64,000 bases of DNA from a bacterium (GTDB lineage: Bacteria; Planctomycetota; SZUA-567): the NCBI GenBank assembly GCA_003245715.1, contig QKCJ01000006.1, positions 44,082 to 108,081 of the forward strand, written 5' to 3'. The position numbers and the translations under genes are program-made. This document shows positions 17,735-26,054 of the stretch, in pieces. Position 1 is the first letter of the stretch. Every line of letters starts with the position of its first letter. A model generated the notes under the pieces. The model was not told the origin of the DNA and did no database searches. It saw only the letters and a program-made list of their open reading frames with translations.

Positions 17735-18131
17735 GATATCTTTTTACTGTTTTTATGCATTTTATGAGATATTGTGTTTATTGGGTGCTAAAACCAATTG
17801 ACAGGAAATTGAAAAATGCTAGTATAATCTGTTATTAAGTTTTCCTAAAAGTGGCATTTTTTTTTACAGTCAATCAACTTGTATTAAAAATACTGCAGGT
17901 GAGTAAAAGACTTTTGTTTTTCTCTGATATTTTTATTGTTTTATTTAACATACAAGTATAGCATTAAAATACTTGTCGCTGACTTGAAGAAGATTTTTAA
18001 TTCTTTCTGGCTAGGTATTTGCTCGTTTGCAGCTAGGGGTGGGGTTGCTGGCTGCTTACGTTGGCAGTGCCGGAAAGACAGATCAGGTTTTAGCTGGTTG
18101 TTTTATATGACATAGACTTCGGGGAGTAGCT
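17735..18131 (+). promoter_or_regulatory. Promoter and long leader of the MshEN/partner-switch operon
   Basis: There is no gene in these ~400 bases. A candidate promoter has a perfect TTGACA (17798-17803) and a perfect TATAAT (17823-17828) but a 19-base spacer. Transcription would start near 17835, leaving a leader of about 295 bases before the first gene. The leader's first part is A/T-rich and the last ~130 bases are G-rich. I could not fit it to a known riboswitch class by eye. Confidence 0.45.
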
Positions 18132-18818
18132 ATGGATGTTGTCAAGGTTATCAGGCAGTCGGGGTTGGTTGATGAGAAAAAGCTTGCACAGGCAGTTGAG
18201 TTCCAGAAAGAGACCGGAAGCCATCTCTTTTATGTTTTGTGCAAGATGCGCTTTATAAATGATACGGAACTTGTATCGGCGCTTTCCAAGAGCTTTGAGT
18301 GCGAGTGTGAGAAGCTTGATAATTTTGTACCTAAGCCTGAGCTTTTTTCAAAGTTTCCGCGTGAGTTTTTAGAGACGAATCTGGTTGTGCCGCTTTATCA
18401 GGAATTGGGAACTCTGTATGTCGGGGTGGTTAATCCTGCTGATCTTGACCTGCTTGATGAGGTTCGGCTGATTGCCGGTGAGAAGGTTGAGGCGGTGGTG
18501 GTTTCTCCGCTTAAGGCGAGGGAGACAATTGAGGGCTTTTTTGTGCCGGCGGCCAGCGTTTCGGGGTCTGACAAGCTTAAAAAACCGCAGAAGAGCCATG
18601 TCAGTGCGCGTGAGAAGTTGAATGAACTGGTGCAGGAGCTTGAGGATGAGGCTGCCAATGCGGATACGGCTGAGAGTGTTCCTGCTTCCGGGGGGCATGA
18701 TGAGTTATATGTTTATGAGACCAGAGAGTTGTTGTTTAGCCTGATAAAAGTATTGAACAGAAAAGGGCTTGTTGCTCTTGAGGATATTATCGAAGCTGCC
18801 GGCAAGGGCAGGGATTAA
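18132..18818 (+). CDS. Stand-alone MshEN / T2SSE_N-domain protein (no ATPase domain)
   Basis: In this 228-residue protein, residues ~2-135 match the N-terminal domain of type II secretion / type IV pilus ATPases (GspE, PilB, MshE). Two 24-residue motif copies (2-25 and 31-54) are separated by exactly five residues, the known spacing of the c-di-GMP-binding MshEN domain. Conserved positions seen are G11, L18 and Q25 in copy 1 and L32, L47 and L51 in copy 2, but the initial R-L-G of both copies is lost. The later part (FPREFLETNLVVPLYQELG, VVNPADLDLLDEVRLIAG) is typical of the family. Residues ~150-228 are a linker and a short helical tail. No Walker motifs exist. It is the first of four co-directional genes. 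The role is probably regulatory, not secretory. Confidence 0.75.
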   Translation: MDVVKVIRQSGLVDEKKLAQAVEFQKETGSHLFYVLCKMRFINDTELVSALSKSFECECEKLDNFVPKPELFSKFPREFLETNLVVPLYQELGTLYVGVVNPADLDLLDEVRLIAGEKVEAVVVSPLKARETIEGFFVPAASVSGSDKLKKPQKSHVSAREKLNELVQELEDEAANADTAESVPASGGHDELYVYETRELLFSLIKVLNRKGLVALEDIIEAAGKGRD

Positions 18819-18916
18819 ACGTATTTAAATGGCACAAGAGGTTTTGTGCCGGGGATTGATTGTATATACAAGCCTTGAGATAAAGGCTGAAAGATACGGT
18901 TTCTGGAGGATTTGAT

Positions 18917-19987
18917 TTGAACAGTCTGGAAATGACAAAACGCATTACAGCCGAACTTGGCGAGCAGACCTCGGTCAAGGAGGTTTTTGCGAAGGCTGCG
19001 GCTCTGGTTAAGTCTGAGATGCAGGCTGGCAACGCGGTTGATATGTTTGGCCTGGTGCGGATGCAGCTGACGCCGGGGGCATTGAAGGGTGAGGCCAAGG
19101 GCAGCAGTGCTATCAGTGCGTTTCCCATGCCGGGGCTTATTCCAAGTAAAACAACCGCGGAGTCGGATGAGGTCAAGGTTGCGGTTGTTGTCGAATCAAT
19201 TGATCCGTTCAGTAAGATTATCCAGAAAAAACTCGCCTCCGAGAAGCGTGAAGTTGTTCTGGTTGAGGGCGTGCAGGAATTGATGGATGTTGTCAAGAAT
19301 GATAGCTTTGACGCCATTGTCATGGACGCGGCCATTGATATGAGCGATGACGTGCGGATGTGGCTGAAAAATGATCCCAAGCGAAGCCTTATTTCTTTGA
19401 TTGCCCTTTATCAGAGTGATGAGGAGCGGACCAAGAACAGGCTTTTGCAGGTCTGTGAGGATGCATGTCTGGTTGAGCCTTATGAAATGCAGACCCTTGG
19501 TGAGATGATTGATGTCGAGATTAACCGGGTAAAAGCCGAGAAGAAGCATTTCCGCCATATTTTGAGTTTTGATTTCCCGGCTGAAGCGAAGTACCAGCAG
19601 CTTTCAGCGGATCTTATTGAGACGGTTACACGAAAGTCCGGGCTTTCTGAGGAAAGCAGGATGGGGCTGGTTATCGCTTTCCGTGAAGCGGTTGATAATG
19701 CAATCCGTCATGGCAGCAAGGCGAGTAAAGAAGCGAGGGTTGACGTTGCCTACGTTCTGGATCATGAAAAGATTACTGTAACAATTACTGATGAGGGGGC
19801 TGGTTTTGACAGCTCGATGTATTTTGAGAGCAAGGTTTCTTCTGATGCGGCCAGCGCTGCCCGCGCTCGTCACAAAGAGGGACGTCGTGGCGGTCTTGGT
19901 ATTATGCTGATGCTTAAGAGTGTCGACAAGCTTGAATATAATCGGGAAGGTAATGTTGCAAAGATTACAAAATTCCTGAGAGGTTGA
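18917..19987 (+). CDS. Receiver-like domain fused to RsbW-type anti-sigma kinase (GHKL ATPase)
   Basis: This is a 356-residue protein. Residues ~85-205 resemble a response-regulator receiver: KVAVVVESIDPFS, then DAIVMDAAIDMSDD with Asp at the phosphorylation place, but LVEPYE replaces the conserved K-P and the upstream acidic pair is missing, so it may be a pseudo-receiver. Residues ~215-356 are a GHKL ATPase of the RsbW/SpoIIAB kind: N-box EAVDNAIRHG, G1 DEGAGFD, G2 GGLGIMLM. Such kinases bind partner proteins and phosphorylate a STAS antagonist; the next gene encodes a STAS protein. The start is TTG at 18917, with GGAGGA six bases upstream; the first ATG is five codons later. It lies 98 bases after the MshEN-like gene. 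Confidence 0.8.
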   Translation: MNSLEMTKRITAELGEQTSVKEVFAKAAALVKSEMQAGNAVDMFGLVRMQLTPGALKGEAKGSSAISAFPMPGLIPSKTTAESDEVKVAVVVESIDPFSKIIQKKLASEKREVVLVEGVQELMDVVKNDSFDAIVMDAAIDMSDDVRMWLKNDPKRSLISLIALYQSDEERTKNRLLQVCEDACLVEPYEMQTLGEMIDVEINRVKAEKKHFRHILSFDFPAEAKYQQLSADLIETVTRKSGLSEESRMGLVIAFREAVDNAIRHGSKASKEARVDVAYVLDHEKITVTITDEGAGFDSSMYFESKVSSDAASAARARHKEGRRGGLGIMLMLKSVDKLEYNREGNVAKITKFLRG

Positions 19988-20066
19988 CGGCCTGAAGCTG
20001 CAGGCGCTTATCGCAGGGATATTTATTAATAATGATTTTATTAGCTGAGAACCGGGAGTATTGATA

Positions 20067-20996
20067 ATGGCTCATTTAGCGCATACTGTTAGAGAAATTG
20101 ATTGTCCTGATGGCAATACTGCTACTGTTGTTGAACTTGACGGCAGTGTTGATCCTGCGAGTCTTGATGAGTTTGACGCGATATTTGATGAATTGCTTGA
20201 GAATGGGACGGTCCGGGTGGTGATGGATCTGGGCAAACTCAAATACATTAACTCAACTGGCATGGGGATGATGGTGCAGTATTACGACCAGCTCAGCGAT
20301 GAAGGTGGCGGTCTGGTGCTTCTGGCGGTTCAGGCGAAGGTTATTCTGGTTCTTGAAATGCTTGGTCTGCAGGAGCTGTTTCCGATTGTGGCCAGCGAAG
20401 AAGAGGCGGTTGCTGCGCTGATGGGTGAGGAGGTTACTCCGGCTAGTGTTCAGGTCAGGCTTGAGGAGCAGGATACTCCGGTGCATGAGCGTGGCGGGGT
20501 GAATGTGACCTGCGGATCATGCGGTGCGGAGCTGATAATTGCCGGTGCGGGGGATTATCTCTGTCCGCGCTGCCGTGCGCTTCTCGAGGTTGACAGTTCA
20601 AATAATATCCATACCTGTTCGCCTGTAGGTGATGATTCGGTGGAGATTTCAATTCCTTCTGCAGTGCCGTTTTATAAGAGCGCGGCTGCGTTGCTGGCGC
20701 GAATCGGCATTAAATGCGGTCTTGGCGATGCGGAGGTTGTTGCGGCAGCCACCTCAATTCAGGATGTGCTGACCAAAATGACAGAGCTTTGTTTGGGGGA
20801 AGAGGATAGCAATATCCATAGACTGCAGCTTATGGCAAATTGTTCTGGTGGCGCGTTTGACGTTTATGTATATTGTGCGGGACGTTCACTTAGTTCGTCA
20901 TCTGATCTTGACGGCTCTGCGGCAGGCTTTGATACCGTCGATTATTCACCTGTAAGTGGCGGTAATATTGTGAAGTTAAGCAAAAGTGTTGGTTGA
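20067..20996 (+). CDS. STAS-domain antagonist with zinc ribbon and C-terminal domain
   Basis: This is a 309-residue protein. Residues ~5-115 form a STAS domain of the anti-anti-sigma type: VVMDLGKLKYINSTGMGMM is the conserved helix region, where SpoIIAA-type proteins have 'DSSG'. Here it reads N-S-T-G, so the phospho-acceptor position is Thr or the preceding Ser. Residues ~148-170 hold two CxxC pairs (CGSCG, CPRC), a zinc ribbon. Residues ~190-295 (YKSAAALLARIGIKCGLGD, then VAAATSIQDVLTKM) faintly resemble the start of a GHKL domain but lack clear N, G1 and G2 boxes. The ATG at 20067 has GGGAG eight bases upstream; the TTG at 20061 is too close. It probably is the substrate of the kinase encoded 79 bases upstream. 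Confidence 0.75.
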   Translation: MAHLAHTVREIDCPDGNTATVVELDGSVDPASLDEFDAIFDELLENGTVRVVMDLGKLKYINSTGMGMMVQYYDQLSDEGGGLVLLAVQAKVILVLEMLGLQELFPIVASEEEAVAALMGEEVTPASVQVRLEEQDTPVHERGGVNVTCGSCGAELIIAGAGDYLCPRCRALLEVDSSNNIHTCSPVGDDSVEISIPSAVPFYKSAAALLARIGIKCGLGDAEVVAAATSIQDVLTKMTELCLGEEDSNIHRLQLMANCSGGAFDVYVYCAGRSLSSSSDLDGSAAGFDTVDYSPVSGGNIVKLSKSVG

Positions 20997-21090
20997 TTAA
21001 TGCCAATATTTGAGTAAAATAGACTTTGTTAGTATTGTCTTTTATAGTTTTATGTGTTTTAGAATACAAAAAATACTTTGAGGAAATAAA

Positions 21091-22329
21091 ATGGCGCTTT
21101 TTGGTTTTGGCAAAAAGAAGAAAGATAACGAGCCTAAGGAAAAGTCTGAAGAAGCAGTTGTCAGGGTGCAGAAGGCGAAAATTGCACCAAGTACAGTAAG
21201 AAAGCCTAATCCGGCTGCTAAAAGTGCTATTAAGAGACCGGGGGTGGTGAAAAGACCAAGTGTTGCCCTGCGTCCCCAGCAGAAAGAAGAATCGACCCGT
21301 TCTGTTGTTGCAAAAGCTGTTGAACAGGCGTCCCACACCTCACAACGCAAAATCCGGACGAGTACCAAGAATAAACAGGTTGGGCAGTTGCTTCTCAGTG
21401 CCGAGAAGATTACTCAGGACCAGCTCAATAAAGCCCTTGCATGGCAGCAGGAAAGCGGCGGACTGCTTGGGCAGATTCTGGTTCGTATGGAGTTCTGTCT
21501 GAAAGCCGATGTTGCTGCTGTCCTGAAAAAGCAGCGTACAATCACCACTGTTGATCTTAATACTCTGGATTTTGAGCCGGATGCGCTCAAGCTCCTCTCC
21601 AGAGATTTCTGCGAAAAGAACAAGCTTATTCCTTTTGAAGTCGTTGGTACTCAGTTGTTTCTGGCGATGAGTAATGCTCTTGATACGATGGCCAAGAATG
21701 AGGTTAAAGATCAGACTCAGATGCACATAAAGATCTTTGACTCGTCCAATGATGATATCCAGAAAGCCATAGCCAAGAATTACCCTGGTGGTGATTCCGC
21801 AATTGTGGATGTTGTTTCCGAGTCTACTTCAATTGCTGAAGCAGCCAAAATTGAAGAAGGGAGCGGCTTGGATGACCTGGTCATTGAGATACCGGGTGAC
21901 GGCGAAGATGAAATCGCTCTTGACGAGATTCCTGTTGCTGACTTGGAGCCTGTTGGGGGTGAGCAAGAGGAGATTGATGTCATTGGTTTTGATGATGAGC
22001 TTGATCTTGCAGATGAAGTTATTTCGCTTGATGATGAGGTTCTCAGTGATGTTGAGGAGGTGGCGGAAGTAAGCTCAAACACCGCCGCAACGGTTGATTT
22101 TGCTGATGACCCTTTTGCCTTTGATGAGGAAACACTGGAAGATGAGGTTGAAGTTGCTCCGGCTAAAAGCCTATCGGTCAGGGAGCGCATTTCGATGATG
22201 GCAATTCCTGTCCCGGGCACTCTGAAGAAGAAGATTGTCAAGGACGGCAAGGTTGATCTGGTTGAGTTGTGGGTTGAGGATAAAAAGGGCGAAGAGGTTT
22301 TGCCTGCGGCGATGCCGATCAAGGAATAA
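21091..22329 (+). CDS. Second stand-alone MshEN-domain protein with basic N-terminus and acidic tail
   Basis: This is a 412-residue protein. Residues 1-90 are basic and probably disordered (FGFGKKKKDNEPKEK). Residues 96-119 and 125-148 are the two MshEN 24-residue motifs, with an exact 5-residue spacer (QESGG). G, L, L and Q are kept in copy 1 (positions 3, 17, 21, 24), and L, G, L and Q in copy 2 (positions 2, 3, 21, 24). The first Arg (Q and L here) and the tenth-position Gly (Glu in both) are replaced. The remaining family sequence (LLSRDFCEKNKLIPFEVVG, LFLAMSNALDT) runs to ~232. Residues ~250-350 are acidic, and the last ~50 form a short beta-rich end. There is no ATPase domain. It is the last gene of the operon, followed by a terminator. 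Confidence 0.75.
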   Translation: MALFGFGKKKKDNEPKEKSEEAVVRVQKAKIAPSTVRKPNPAAKSAIKRPGVVKRPSVALRPQQKEESTRSVVAKAVEQASHTSQRKIRTSTKNKQVGQLLLSAEKITQDQLNKALAWQQESGGLLGQILVRMEFCLKADVAAVLKKQRTITTVDLNTLDFEPDALKLLSRDFCEKNKLIPFEVVGTQLFLAMSNALDTMAKNEVKDQTQMHIKIFDSSNDDIQKAIAKNYPGGDSAIVDVVSESTSIAEAAKIEEGSGLDDLVIEIPGDGEDEIALDEIPVADLEPVGGEQEEIDVIGFDDELDLADEVISLDDEVLSDVEEVAEVSSNTAATVDFADDPFAFDEETLEDEVEVAPAKSLSVRERISMMAIPVPGTLKKKIVKDGKVDLVELWVEDKKGEEVLPAAMPIKE

Positions 22330-22355
22330 ACTCAAGTAATACTCTGAAATCTTGG

Positions 22356-22389
22356 CGGGGCGGATCTTTTGGGGTCTGCCCCGTTTTTT
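22356..22389 (+). terminator. Intrinsic terminator after the MshEN/partner-switch operon
   Basis: CGGGGCGGA (22356-22364) pairs with TCTGCCCCG (22375-22383), with one G-U pair, followed by TTTTTT. Confidence 0.85.
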
Positions 22390-22502
22390 ATGCGCCTGAT
22401 TACTGCTTTTTAACTAGAACTCAACCTGATTATAACTAAAATAAGGGATGTTTATATTTTATTTTTAGCGCAGTTCTTTTATATAGCTGCAGGAGAGCTT
22501 GT

Positions 22503-24041
22503 ATGGCTTTAGTACGTAGTAGTGGTGTTTTGCTTCATCCGACCAGTTTGCCGGGCGGTCATGGGTGCGGTGATTTTGGCCCAGGGGCATTTGCGTTCAT
22601 TGATTATCTGCAAGACGCGGGGGTACGAAGTTGGCAGGTTTTGCCACTTGGCCCGACCGGTAAAGAAGGAAGTCCATATCAGGCGAGGTCCTCTTTTGCC
22701 GGCAACCCGATTATGATTTCGCTGGATAAACTGGTTGAGGCGGGTTTGCTTGAGGAGTGCGGAGCATATTCTGACGATAACCCTTACTTGGTTAATTTTG
22801 AATCCTGCCGTGAATATAAGAATGCGAAACTTCGCGAAGCATTTAAAAATTTTGCGGGTTCAAAATGTATGTCCTGTGCGTATGAATCATTCGACCGCTT
22901 CAAGCGTGACCAGGGAGACTGGCTTGAGGATTATGCGGCATTTGCCGGGATAAAGGAAAGCTTTAATGACAGTGCCTGGTGGCAGTGGCCGGATCAGAAG
23001 CTTCTTGAATATGACCGGGCGGCTATTGATGAGTGGTGCGCTAAAAACAGTGAGGAGCTTGAATATCAGCGTTGGCTGCAGTTTGTTTTTTATGTGCAGT
23101 GGGGTGAGCTGAAGTCCGAGGCCAATAAAAAAGGTATCTGCATTATTGGTGATATTCCGATTTACGCGGCGCATGACAGTGCTGATGTTTGGGGCGGGCG
23201 TGAATTGTTTGAGGTTAATCCTGAAACGGGCGAGGCTGAATTGATGGCTGGAGCGCCGCCGGATTATTTCTGCGAAGATGGTCAGCTCTGGGGTAACCCG
23301 ATTTACAAATGGAATAAAATGAAAGAGGATAATTATGCGTGGTGGCTGCGGCGCATGGATATCTCTCTGAAATTAACCGACGCTCTGCGCATCGACCACT
23401 TCCGTGGTTTTGAGGCGTACTGGCAGGTTGACGCGGGTGAGCAGACAGCCAAAAACGGTAAATGGGTCAAGTGTGTGGGGCAGGATTTCTTTACTGCGCT
23501 CAAGAAACGTTTTGGCTCGGATCTGCCGCTTATTGCTGAAGACCTTGGGGTGATTACGCCGGAGGTGGACAAGCTTCGTCTGGATAATGATCTGCCGGGA
23601 ATGAAGATTCTGCAGTTTGCTTTCTGTGACGGTGCGAATCAGTACCGTCCGCACAGCTATGACAAGAACTGTGTTGTTTACACCGGGACGCATGACAATG
23701 ATACTACCCGTGGCTGGTATGCAGCGGAGGGCAAGGACTACGAGCATATGGGGCGTGACATCATTGATGCGGAGCGGGATTTGTGCCGGCGTTATCTGGC
23801 GGTTGACGGTTCTAATATTCACTGGGACATGATCCGGCTGGCACTGGCCTCACCGGCGGATACTGCGATTATTCCGATGCAGGACATACTTGGGCTTGGT
23901 AATGAATCGCGGATGAACCGTCCGGGGATTGCTGATGGCAACTGGGCGTGGCGGATGAGTTGGGAGCAGCTGGAGAACGCGGAGAGAAACTATCTGCGGG
24001 AGATGAATACCATTTTTGATCGCATCAATCAGGGTAAATAG
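22503..24041 (+). CDS. malQ: 4-alpha-glucanotransferase (amylomaltase, GH77)
   Basis: MalQ (512 residues, typical for the short bacterial form) transfers maltodextrin chains and releases glucose in glycogen and maltose metabolism. Signatures in order are RSSGVLLHPTSLPGGHGCGD at the N-terminus, SPYQARSSFAGNPIMIS, IIGDIPIYAAHDSADVW, ALRIDHFRGFEAYW with the nucleophile Asp, LIAEDLGVITPEVD with the acid/base Glu, and YTGTHDNDTTRGWY. GGAGAG lies before the ATG. No other glycogen or maltose genes are adjacent. lipA follows after 17 bases, so these genes may be co-transcribed without a pathway link. Confidence 0.95.
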   Translation: MALVRSSGVLLHPTSLPGGHGCGDFGPGAFAFIDYLQDAGVRSWQVLPLGPTGKEGSPYQARSSFAGNPIMISLDKLVEAGLLEECGAYSDDNPYLVNFESCREYKNAKLREAFKNFAGSKCMSCAYESFDRFKRDQGDWLEDYAAFAGIKESFNDSAWWQWPDQKLLEYDRAAIDEWCAKNSEELEYQRWLQFVFYVQWGELKSEANKKGICIIGDIPIYAAHDSADVWGGRELFEVNPETGEAELMAGAPPDYFCEDGQLWGNPIYKWNKMKEDNYAWWLRRMDISLKLTDALRIDHFRGFEAYWQVDAGEQTAKNGKWVKCVGQDFFTALKKRFGSDLPLIAEDLGVITPEVDKLRLDNDLPGMKILQFAFCDGANQYRPHSYDKNCVVYTGTHDNDTTRGWYAAEGKDYEHMGRDIIDAERDLCRRYLAVDGSNIHWDMIRLALASPADTAIIPMQDILGLGNESRMNRPGIADGNWAWRMSWEQLENAERNYLREMNTIFDRINQGK

Positions 24042-24058
24042 GGGTAGAGGTTTTTAGA

Positions 24059-24958
24059 ATGTCAAAGAATAACCCAAGGCCGGATTGGCTTACGATACGG
24101 CTCAGTAATAATGATACTCAGAAAGAGGTTCGTGGCTGTCTTGAGAGCCTGCAGCTGGGGACGGTCTGTTCAAGTGCGCGCTGCCCCAATCAGTCGGAGT
24201 GTTTCAGTAAGGGGCGGGCGACTTTTTTACTGATGGGGCCAAACTGCACAAGGCGTTGCGCTTTTTGCGCGGTTGACCGTGAGCAGCCGATGGCGCTTGA
24301 TACTGGTGAGCCTGAAAGGGTGGCTCAGGCGGTTAAGCAATTGAAATTAAAGCACGCGGTTATTACCTCGGTAACGCGTGACGATCTGCCTGATGGTGGT
24401 GCGCAGCACTTTGTTGATACGGTAAGACTGGTGCGCGAGCTTAACCCTTCTGTTTCTGTTGAGATACTGGTTCCTGATTTTGCCGGTAATATTGATGCGT
24501 GGGATTTTAGTGCATCGTCATTACCTGATGTTTATAACCATAATCTTGAGACGGTGCAGAGGCTTTATGCGACTGTCCGTCCGCAGGCTGATTACAGCAG
24601 AAGCCTTGAGCAGTTGAAATTTGTGAAAGATAAATATCCGCAGCTCAAGACTAAATCGGGGATGATGGTTGGCCTTGGCGAGGAGTATGATGAGCTTGTT
24701 GAGGCGGGGCGTGATCTGCGGGAGGCTGGCGTTGACATGGTTACAGTCGGGCAGTATCTTTCGCCGATAAGTTCACGCAATTTACAGGTGCAGTACTATA
24801 TGCCGCCTGAGGAGTTTACGCGCCTTGAGGATGATCTTAAAAAGATGGGGTTTCTGATGGTTGCGGCGTCTCCGTTTGTGCGCAGCAGTTATAATGCCGG
24901 TGAAGCGTTTGTGACGGCGAGTAGTGATGCCGCGACTGCAGTCTTGGAGGAGAGGTAA
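24059..24958 (+). CDS. lipA: Lipoyl synthase
   Basis: LipA (299 residues) inserts two sulfur atoms into octanoyl groups on lipoyl carrier proteins. It has both iron-sulfur clusters: the auxiliary-cluster motif CSSARCPNQSEC and the radical SAM motif CTRRCAFC. The family-typical 'ATFLLMGPNCTR', 'VITSVTRDDLPDGGAQHF' and 'KSGMMVGLGEEYDE' blocks are also present. The third ligand to the auxiliary cluster's sulfur, the terminal Ser, fits FVRSSYNAGE near the C-terminus. It lies 17 bases after malQ and directly abuts ispG. No lipB is visible. Confidence 0.97.
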   Translation: MSKNNPRPDWLTIRLSNNDTQKEVRGCLESLQLGTVCSSARCPNQSECFSKGRATFLLMGPNCTRRCAFCAVDREQPMALDTGEPERVAQAVKQLKLKHAVITSVTRDDLPDGGAQHFVDTVRLVRELNPSVSVEILVPDFAGNIDAWDFSASSLPDVYNHNLETVQRLYATVRPQADYSRSLEQLKFVKDKYPQLKTKSGMMVGLGEEYDELVEAGRDLREAGVDMVTVGQYLSPISSRNLQVQYYMPPEEFTRLEDDLKKMGFLMVAASPFVRSSYNAGEAFVTASSDAATAVLEER

Positions 24959-26017
24959 TTGGAGTTTATCAGACGGCGCAAGACCAGACAGGTTGATGTT
25001 GGCGGGGTGAAGATCGGTGGTGATGCTGCGGTGAGTGTGCAGACAATGACTAATGCCGCGGCTGATGATGTAACGAAAACCATTGAGCAGATTTTTCAGG
25101 CGGCGGATGCGGGGTGTGATATTATCCGTTGCGCTGTGCCGTCGGTTAAATTGTGTGACGCTTTTAGCAAAGTTGTCAAGGCCAGTCCTTTGCCGGTAGT
25201 TGCTGACATTCATTTTGACTGGCGCATTGCGGTTAAAGCGCTCGAAGCGGGAGCGGCAAAAATACGGATCAATCCCGGAAATATGGAAGACTGGGACGGG
25301 ATTAAAAAAGTTATTGATACGGCAAAAGAGCGCGGAGCGCCAATTCGGATAGGTGTCAACGGCGGCTCGGTCAGGCATAAGAACCCGGATGATTCACGGC
25401 CACTTGAGCAGGCGTTGAGTGAAGAGGCGCTGGCTTATGCTGCCCGTTTTGAGGAGATGGGTTTTTCTGATATTGTTCTTTCGCTTAAAGTCAGTGATGC
25501 GCTGCAGACGATTGCGGTCAACCGTTATGTGGCGGAGCGCTGCGATTATCCGCTGCATATCGGGGTTACTGAGGCGGGGCTTGAGGATGACGCGCTTTTA
25601 AAGAGTGCAATTGGTATCGGCGCGCTTCTGGCTGACGGGATTGGTGATACGATCAGGTTGTCATTTACGGCTGAACCGGTGCGCGAGGTGATTGCCGGTC
25701 GGCGTCTTCTGAAAGCTGCCGGGATCATACGTGACGGGGCGGAGTTGATTAGTTGCCCGACCTGCGGCCGTTGTCGGGTAAGTGATATGCCGGTGCTGGC
25801 AGAGAAGGTTCGCGCTGCGCTTAGTAAATGTGATAAAAATATCAGGGTCGCGGTTATGGGGTGCGAGGTTAATGGCCCGGGTGAAGCTAAAGATGCGGAT
25901 CTTGGTATTGCCGGTTCCGGTGGCGGATTCATTCTTTTTGCCGGTGGCAAGGAATTACGCCGGGTGAGTGTTGATGAAGCTGTTGCCGCCCTTGTTGAAG
26001 AGGTTGAGAAATTATAG
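24959..26017 (+). CDS. ispG: 4-hydroxy-3-methylbut-2-enyl diphosphate synthase (IspG/GcpE)
   Basis: IspG (352 residues) makes HMBPP in the non-mevalonate isoprenoid pathway. Signatures are the N-terminal RRRKTRQVDVGGVKIGGDA, SVQTMTNAAADDVTKTIEQI, VADIHFDWRIAV, KIRINPGN, and the C-terminal iron-sulfur ligands SCPTCGRC and MGCEVNGPGE with the Glu ligand. It is the two-domain bacterial form, without the plant-type insert. The start is TTG, placed right after the lipA stop and supported by GGAGGAGAGG at the end of lipA. That points to translational coupling. Confidence 0.97.
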   Translation: MEFIRRRKTRQVDVGGVKIGGDAAVSVQTMTNAAADDVTKTIEQIFQAADAGCDIIRCAVPSVKLCDAFSKVVKASPLPVVADIHFDWRIAVKALEAGAAKIRINPGNMEDWDGIKKVIDTAKERGAPIRIGVNGGSVRHKNPDDSRPLEQALSEEALAYAARFEEMGFSDIVLSLKVSDALQTIAVNRYVAERCDYPLHIGVTEAGLEDDALLKSAIGIGALLADGIGDTIRLSFTAEPVREVIAGRRLLKAAGIIRDGAELISCPTCGRCRVSDMPVLAEKVRAALSKCDKNIRVAVMGCEVNGPGEAKDADLGIAGSGGGFILFAGGKELRRVSVDEAVAALVEEVEKL

Positions 26018-26054
26018 CGCACAATCCGGCTGATTTATTATTTGGAAGGATGCA

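Noticed and set aside
24782..25378. 198-residue reverse frame across lipA/ispG
   Set aside because: It is antisense to two certain housekeeping genes.
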